DNA of 11,378 bases, taken from contig DBNZ01000017.1 of the NCBI GenBank assembly GCA_002299495.1, positions 4,441-15,818 of the forward strand, read 5' to 3'. The number at the start of each line of letters is the position of its first letter. Position 1 is the stretch's first letter. The stretch is from Methylococcaceae bacterium UBA659 (GTDB lineage: Bacteria; Pseudomonadota; Gammaproteobacteria; Methylococcales; Methylomonadaceae). This document shows, in pieces, positions 7,588-11,378 of this stretch. Below the pieces are notes generated by a model, which was not told where the DNA came from, ran no database searches, and worked only from the letters and a program-made list of their open reading frames with translations. The position numbers were made by a program, and so were the translations under genes.

Positions 7588-8823
7588 ATGCCAAGCCACG
7601 AGCAACATCGGGTTTTTCTTTTTTTACAAGGGCCTATCACTCCTTTTTTCAAATTAGTGGGCGCTGGGCTGGAAAAAAAACAACATCGCGTTTTGCGCAT
7701 CAATTTATGCTTTGGAGACTGGCTGTTCTGGCGGCGAGCCGGAGCCACCCATTACCGGGGAAAATTAAAAGATTGGCCGGCGTTTATCCGCCAATATTTG
7801 GACACGGAACAAGTCACCGACCTAGTGTTGATCGGCGAACAACGCGATTACCATAAGGCTGCGATAACCGAGGCAAAAAAACTCGGCATCCAGATCGTCA
7901 CTACCGATTTTGGCTACCTGCGCTCGGACTGGATCACCCTAGAACTCAATGGCATGTCGGCGGAATCGTTGTTCCCCCGCGACCCACAGACGTTGTCTGA
8001 TTTGGCCAGGCAACTGCCGGAACCTGACTTAAGCCCAAAATACCGAGACAGTTTTTTCATCCAGGCCGTCTGGGACATGACTTACCATCTGTCCAACGTG
8101 CTGCTGCATGTGCTTTACCCGTTTTACCAAACCCACCAACTTTACCACCCGGCCCTCGTGTATTTGGGGACAGGCTGGCACCTGCTGCATACCCGCTTGG
8201 CCGCAAAAAAAACCCAAGCCCTGATCGATTCCCTGCATGAGCAGAAAACCCCTTATTTTTTGTTTCCTTTGCAGATGCAAAATGATTACCAAATCCGTGC
8301 TTACTCAAAATACGGCAACTTGGAAACCGCCATCGACGCAGTGATTGGCTCATTTGCCAAGCACGCACCGGGCGACGCCTTGTTAATCGTAAAAATCCAT
8401 CCGTTGGACCCTTTTTTGGTGGATTGGCGACGCCATTGCCAACAACTGGCCAACAAACTGGGCGTCAAAGGCCGCGTCCTATTTATCGATGGCGGCCTGT
8501 TAAAATCCTTATTGGAACACACACGGGGGGTGGTCACCATCAACAGCACGGTGGGCATATGGTCACTGTTAGCGGGTCGCCCTTTGATCGCTTTAGGCCG
8601 TTCCATTTACAACATCGAAGGCCTAGTCCATCTAGGCCCGCTGGATGAGTTTTGGCAACGGCCCGCCGCACCCGACAAAGCGTTGCGGGACGCATTTATT
8701 AAAGTACTGGCCGCCACCATCCAACTGCGTGGCGTTTATTACCATAAAACGGGATTGGCGGCCGCCGTTTCAGAAACGGTGGTAAGATTGCACACCAACC
8801 AAATTAACCAACCACATTCATAA
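7588..8823 (+). CDS. Capsule polysaccharide synthesis/export protein, KpsS/RkpJ/LipB family
   Basis: The 411-residue product matches the capsule-synthesis family of KpsS, RkpJ and meningococcal LipB. In group 2 capsule systems, KpsS starts the beta-Kdo linker on lyso-phosphatidylglycerol at the cytoplasmic face of the inner membrane, and KpsC extends it. Recognisable blocks run in order: FLQGPITPFFKLVGAGLE (residues 11 on), RINLCFGDWLFWRR, YRGKLKDWPAFI, DLVLIGEQRDYHKAA, GYLRSDWITLE, LFPRDP, FPLQMQNDYQIRAYS, VKIHPLDPF, VVTINSTVGIWSLLAGRP and LGRSIYNIEGLVHLGPLDEFW. Length is close to E. coli KpsS. The ATG at 7588 sits about 10 codons before the first conserved block, as expected, although there is no clear Shine-Dalgarno. 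The next gene starts 1 bp after its stop, so both are probably translated from one message. No KpsC-like gene is in the window. The lipid acceptor could be the product of the neighbouring PKS genes; that is inference. Confidence 0.9.
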   Translation: MPSHEQHRVFLFLQGPITPFFKLVGAGLEKKQHRVLRINLCFGDWLFWRRAGATHYRGKLKDWPAFIRQYLDTEQVTDLVLIGEQRDYHKAAITEAKKLGIQIVTTDFGYLRSDWITLELNGMSAESLFPRDPQTLSDLARQLPEPDLSPKYRDSFFIQAVWDMTYHLSNVLLHVLYPFYQTHQLYHPALVYLGTGWHLLHTRLAAKKTQALIDSLHEQKTPYFLFPLQMQNDYQIRAYSKYGNLETAIDAVIGSFAKHAPGDALLIVKIHPLDPFLVDWRRHCQQLANKLGVKGRVLFIDGGLLKSLLEHTRGVVTINSTVGIWSLLAGRPLIALGRSIYNIEGLVHLGPLDEFWQRPAAPDKALRDAFIKVLAATIQLRGVYYHKTGLAAAVSETVVRLHTNQINQPHS

Positions 8824-8824
8824 A

Positions 8825-9610
8825 ATGAACATCGTCATCACCGGCGCCAGCGGCGGCATTGGTCTCGCCCTGGCAAAAGCCTACGCCAAACCGGGGGCAT
8901 GCTTAGGGTTAATTGCCCGCAACCCGACGAAATTAACCGGGATTGCCGAATGCTGCCGCCAACAAGGCGCCAGGGTGGTGTTAGGGTTATTGGATGTCAC
9001 CGACGCGGAAGCCTTGCAGCGTTGGCTGTTGGATTTCGACCGCCAACAGCCGGTAGATTTGTTGATTGCCAACGCCGGAGTGACCAGCATCATGCCCGCA
9101 GGCGGTGCCAACGAAAGCTGGCACAACATCCAGCAAGTCCTTAACACCAACATCCACGGCGTGTTCAATACGGTCTATCCGCTGATTGAGCCGATGCGCC
9201 AGCGCCGTAGCGGCCAGATTGCGATGATCAGCTCCTTAGCGGCTTACCGTGGCTTGCCCATCACACCGTCATACTGCGCCAGCAAATCGGCCATTAAGTC
9301 TTATGGCGAAGCCTTGCACGGCTGGCTGAAGCAGGACGGGGTGAAGGTCAGCGTGGTTTGCCCGGGCTTTGTTAAATCGGAACTCAGCGACCAATTTCCA
9401 AAACCGAAATGGTTGATGCTTTCCGCCGAACAAGCGGCCCAAACCATACAGCGCGGTTTGGCCCGCAAGCGGACCTTAATCGACTTCCCGTTGCCGCTGG
9501 CCGTGGGCATGAAACTACTGGCGCTGTTGCCGGCATCTGTGGCTGAACCGATACTCCAAGCATTCGGCTATGGCGCCACCAGAAAGCCCCCGGTTAAGCC
9601 CGGCGCTTGA
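8825..9610 (+). CDS. Short-chain dehydrogenase/reductase (RkpH-like)
   Basis: A classical SDR of 261 residues: the nucleotide-binding loop TGASGGIG at 6-13, NAG at 83-85, and catalytic S137, Y150 and K154 (YCASK) with the usual 13-residue Ser-Tyr spacing. An arginine at 32 (LIARNP) after the second strand suggests NADPH preference. The C-terminal 40 residues are rather hydrophobic (MKLLALLPASVAEP) and may touch the membrane or a lipid substrate. The start lies 1 bp after the KpsS-like stop with no separate ribosome site, implying translational coupling. Its 3' end overlaps the convergent formyltransferase gene by 17 bp. By analogy with RkpH and with 3-ketosphinganine-type reductases, I infer that it reduces the amino ketone from the oxoamine synthase to an amino alcohol. 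SDR substrates are not readable from sequence, so the family is sure and the reaction is not. Confidence 0.87.
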   Translation: MNIVITGASGGIGLALAKAYAKPGACLGLIARNPTKLTGIAECCRQQGARVVLGLLDVTDAEALQRWLLDFDRQQPVDLLIANAGVTSIMPAGGANESWHNIQQVLNTNIHGVFNTVYPLIEPMRQRRSGQIAMISSLAAYRGLPITPSYCASKSAIKSYGEALHGWLKQDGVKVSVVCPGFVKSELSDQFPKPKWLMLSAEQAAQTIQRGLARKRTLIDFPLPLAVGMKLLALLPASVAEPILQAFGYGATRKPPVKPGA

Positions 9611-10400
9611 ACAGGATTCGCAATGCCATCAGATATTCGCTTAAGCCCGCTAACCGCCCCCCCTGTTTTAAAAACTCCCGGACTTGCCCGCCGGTTGGCC
9701 AGGAATCATAATTTCCTGCACCTGTTTGGGACCGGCTTGGCATAGCTTCCGGCAACCGTTTGATGGCCGCTACGGCCAAGTCGGCGCCCATTTTGAATAA
9801 TTTGAGTTGGTGGAAAAACACGCTACGGCCTGCTTCGCTAGCGATCGTTTGCTGGGCGACCCAGTCGCCGGTATCAAATTCGGGGGCCACATGATGCAGA
9901 GTTACCCCTAGTTGTCGTTCCCCGGCATTTAACGCGGCAAATACCGGATCGACCCCCCGATAACGGGGCAACGGCGAAGGATGGATGTTTAAACAGGCAA
10001 ACTGGGGCAAATTCAACACCGCAGGCAGCAGTTTTTGATTAAAATTTGCCAAAAGTATGACCTCGGGTTTTAATGCCCGCAGAAATTCCTGGGCATCTTG
10101 ATCATTGATGTTTTTTGTTTTTAACACCGGGACGGTTACCGAACCCGGCTGGCAGAACAGCATGGCCGCCAAGTCAAAAAAATCCGTTTGCAGGAATTGG
10201 AAAAACGCATAGTGGAACCCCGATTGGCCAACCATCCGCACGGCCCCTTGTAACCAGTTTTCCGAGGCGGTAAAAATCCGTGTTGAATGCACCAACCCCA
10301 CCAACTCAATATCGGGCGAAAGGGCTATAATTTGCCGCACCGCCGCCGAGAACACGCCCGGATAACTGCAAAGGACGAGCCGGATTTTTTGTTTGGCCAT
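9594..10400 (-). CDS. Formyltransferase-fold protein (not housekeeping Fmt)
   Basis: The 268-residue product has the formyl-transfer core of the PurN/Fmt/amino-sugar formyltransferase family, which uses 10-formyltetrahydrofolate. The Asn-His-Asp triad is intact: N138 and H140 in LNIHPSPLPRYRG and D176 in EFDTGDW. VILLANFNQKLLP precedes it, as in the family. The opening MAKQKIRLVLCSYPG lacks the FAGTPEFA signature of methionyl-tRNA formyltransferase, and there is no tRNA-binding C-terminal domain, so a role on an amino sugar or other small amine is more likely. I chose ATG 10400 over the in-frame ATG at 10427 because AGGGGGG lies just upstream of 10400 with normal spacing. It is divergent from coaD and runs tail to tail into the SDR gene with a 17-bp overlap. 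The substrate is unknown; the free amine of an oxoamine-synthase product or a capsule amino sugar are both possible. Confidence 0.8.
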   Translation of the reverse strand: MAKQKIRLVLCSYPGVFSAAVRQIIALSPDIELVGLVHSTRIFTASENWLQGAVRMVGQSGFHYAFFQFLQTDFFDLAAMLFCQPGSVTVPVLKTKNINDQDAQEFLRALKPEVILLANFNQKLLPAVLNLPQFACLNIHPSPLPRYRGVDPVFAALNAGERQLGVTLHHVAPEFDTGDWVAQQTIASEAGRSVFFHQLKLFKMGADLAVAAIKRLPEAMPSRSQTGAGNYDSWPTGGQVREFLKQGGRLAGLSEYLMALRILFKRRA

Positions 10401-10410
10401 TGGCCCCCCT
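10401..10410 (-). promoter_or_regulatory. Strong Shine-Dalgarno that decides the formyltransferase start
   Basis: On the minus strand the bases before the ATG at 10400 read AGGGGGGCCA, a purine-rich ribosome site about five bases from the start codon. The alternative ATG 27 bases upstream has no comparable site, and its codons (MEVNQQGGP) look unlike a family N terminus. Confidence 0.6.
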
Positions 10411-10476
10411 TGCTGGTTAACTTCCATTTTTTATGCCCTGTAACCGTCGCCTAACCAAGCCTCCGCCACCCAGCCA

Positions 10477-10971
10477 ATGATCGCCATTTACCCTGGTACT
10501 TTTGACCCCATCACCAACGGGCATATTGACATCATAGCCCGCGCCGCCAAACTGTTCGGTAAAGTGATCGTGGCGGTTGCGGTCAGCAGCAACAAGACCC
10601 CGCTGTTTTCATTATTGGAGCGAGTGGCGCTAGTCAAAGCCGTCACCCCCGATGTTAACCATGTCGAGGTGATCGGATTTGATAATTTATTAGTCGATTG
10701 CGCCCGCGAATACGGCGCCCATGTCATTTTGCGCGGGCTTAGGGCGGTGTCCGATTTTGAATACGAATTTCAACTGGCGGGCATGAACCGGCGTTTAGCG
10801 CCGCAACTGGAAACCATGTTCCTGACCCCGGCCGAACAATACGAATTTATATCATCCAGCATGATCCGGGAAATCGCCCGGCTAAACGGCGACGTATCCA
10901 GCTTTGTCCCGGAAGTCGTGCGTCAATCCCTAATATCTAAATTTTCCAACAAGGAGCGAGTATGGCCTTAA
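10477..10971 (+). CDS. coaD: Phosphopantetheine adenylyltransferase
   Basis: CoaD transfers AMP from ATP to 4'-phosphopantetheine, giving dephospho-CoA, the fourth step of CoA synthesis in the cytoplasm. At 164 residues it has standard length. It begins with the nucleotidyltransferase block YPGTFDPITNGHIDII, whose TNGH at 13-16 is the (T/H)xGH motif, and carries ILRGLRAVSDFEYEFQLAGMN-type family sequence followed by SSSMIREIARLNGDV near the C terminus. The ATG at 10477 gives the canonical N terminus although its ribosome site is weak. The 76-bp region shared with the divergent formyltransferase must hold its promoter; no good -35/-10 pair stands out. Its last 10 bases overlap the ferredoxin gene. 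It is housekeeping, but note that CoA also supplies the phosphopantetheine arm of the PKS ACP. Confidence 0.97.
   Translation: MIAIYPGTFDPITNGHIDIIARAAKLFGKVIVAVAVSSNKTPLFSLLERVALVKAVTPDVNHVEVIGFDNLLVDCAREYGAHVILRGLRAVSDFEYEFQLAGMNRRLAPQLETMFLTPAEQYEFISSSMIREIARLNGDVSSFVPEVVRQSLISKFSNKERVWP
10951..10956 (+). promoter_or_regulatory. Ribosome binding site of the ferredoxin gene, inside coaD
   Basis: AAGGAG lies five bases upstream of the ATG at 10962, within the last codons of coaD. It is the clearest Shine-Dalgarno on the + strand here and supports independent, coupled translation of the overlapping ferredoxin. Confidence 0.75.
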
Positions 10972-11216
10972 TCATCCATGAAGAATGCATCAATTGTGAC
11001 GTTTGTGAACCGGAATGCCCCAATGGCGCCATTTCCCAAGGGGAAGATATCTATGTGATTGACCCCGCGTTGTGCACCGAATGTGTAGGCCACCACGGCA
11101 CGCCGCAGTGCATGGAAGTCTGCCCCGTAGACTGCATTGACAAAGACCTAGGGCGGATCGAAGACCATGACAGTTTGTACCAAAAATATTTGCGCCTGAC
11201 CCAGCAAAGCCCATGA
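10962..11216 (+). CDS. 2[4Fe-4S] ferredoxin, Allochromatium/YfhL type
   Basis: A small electron carrier of 84 residues with two cluster-binding sets: C9, C12, C15 and C19 (CxxCxxCxxxCP), then C38, C41, C50 and C54, with another cysteine at 58. The eight-residue insert between C41 and C50 and the C-terminal extension after the second cluster are typical of the Allochromatium vinosum and YfhL ferredoxins, which have unusually low and well-separated redox potentials. The gene starts inside the end of coaD with a strong AAGGAG site, an arrangement I know from other gammaproteobacteria. Its electron partner is not shown by the context. It ends 18 bp before the convergent membrane-protein gene. Confidence 0.94.
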   Translation: MALIIHEECINCDVCEPECPNGAISQGEDIYVIDPALCTECVGHHGTPQCMEVCPVDCIDKDLGRIEDHDSLYQKYLRLTQQSP

Positions 11217-11234
11217 CCCGTTAGAACGTCCGTA

Positions 11235-11378
11235 TCATGGGCTGGCCCTGACCTGGTTTTCATCCTGTAGCTTCACCCAAACCTGCCATACCGCCAACAG
11301 CACCGACAAAATCACCGGCCCTATGAACAGGCCAATGATGCCAAATGACGTCAAGCCGCCAAAAACACCAAACATAAC
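11235..11378 (-). CDS. AI-2E/PerM-family membrane protein, C-terminal 47 residues only
   Basis: Reading the minus strand from the right edge gives 47 residues ending at a TGA (11235-11237). They include FGVFGGLTSFGIIGLFIGPV followed by a hydrophobic stretch and a charged tail (WVKLQDENQ). The GG-(x)-FG-(x)-GLFIGPV pattern is characteristic of the last membrane region of the AI-2E transporter/PerM (formerly UPF0118) family, inner-membrane proteins that include exporters and permease-like proteins of varied substrate. The start is outside the window. The gene converges on the ferredoxin with an 18-bp gap. The family call is fairly secure from this short piece; the substrate is unknown. Confidence 0.75.
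   Translation of the reverse strand, partial: VMFGVFGGLTSFGIIGLFIGPVILSVLLAVWQVWVKLQDENQVRASP

Noticed and set aside
7524..7856. 110-codon + strand frame overlapping the capsule gene start
   Set aside because: It overlaps the conserved N-terminal KpsS blocks in another frame and has no family features.
9594..10400. Methionyl-tRNA formyltransferase (fmt)
   Set aside because: The N-terminal FAGTPEFA signature and the C-terminal tRNA-binding domain are missing.
10401..10427. Upstream ATG for the formyltransferase gene
   Set aside because: It lacks a ribosome site and adds an unconserved peptide; the ATG at 10400 has a strong AGGGGGG.
11217..11229. 13-base CCCGTTAGAACGT shared with 7134-7146 at the left end of the inverted-repeat element
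   Set aside because: One shared 13-mer is about what chance gives in a window of this length; no longer match surrounds it. It would matter only if the motif proves to be an element end elsewhere in the genome.
1..11378. CRISPR array, rRNA or insertion sequence with transposase
   Set aside because: No regularly spaced direct repeats, no rRNA-like segments and no transposase reading frame were seen.

Overview
The window looks like a stretch of gammaproteobacterial chromosome. GC is moderately high, genes are tightly packed, and an Allochromatium-type 2[4Fe-4S] ferredoxin sits directly behind coaD. A methanotroph-like (Methylococcales) host is my guess; it rests on general gene style, not on a marker gene.

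Left part (1-4980): the 3' end of a very large, fully reducing type I polyketide synthase gene, which enters from the left and carries degenerate methyltransferase, structural KR, enoylreductase, ketoreductase and ACP but no thioesterase. A PLP-dependent alpha-oxoamine synthase follows. Middle (5032-7128): an intact polyphosphate kinase gene (ppk1). Then comes a 459-bp gene-free gap (7129-7587) with nested inverted repeats and a terminator-like hairpin. Right of it (7588-9610): a KpsS/RkpJ-type capsule glycosyltransferase gene and a short-chain dehydrogenase gene, 1 bp apart. An opposite-strand formyltransferase-fold gene (9594-10400) overlaps the SDR gene end to end. It is divergent from coaD (10477-10971), which overlaps a ferredoxin gene (10962-11216). 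The window closes with the C-terminal codons of an AI-2E/PerM-family membrane protein gene on the minus strand.

The most interesting reading is that PKS, oxoamine synthase, KpsS-like protein and SDR together resemble the rhizobial K-antigen genes rkpA, rkpG, rkpJ and rkpH. The same PKS chemistry without a thioesterase, with an oxoamine synthase for release and a ketoreductase, is used for sphingoid-like fumonisin-type backbones (Fum1/Fum8/Fum13). I infer that the locus makes a long-chain amino-ketone or amino-alcohol lipid that may serve as carrier or anchor for a capsule-like glycan. ppk1 is inserted among these genes, and the formyltransferase may or may not belong to the system. The KS-AT-DH half of the PKS, any KpsC and the glycan genes lie outside the window.
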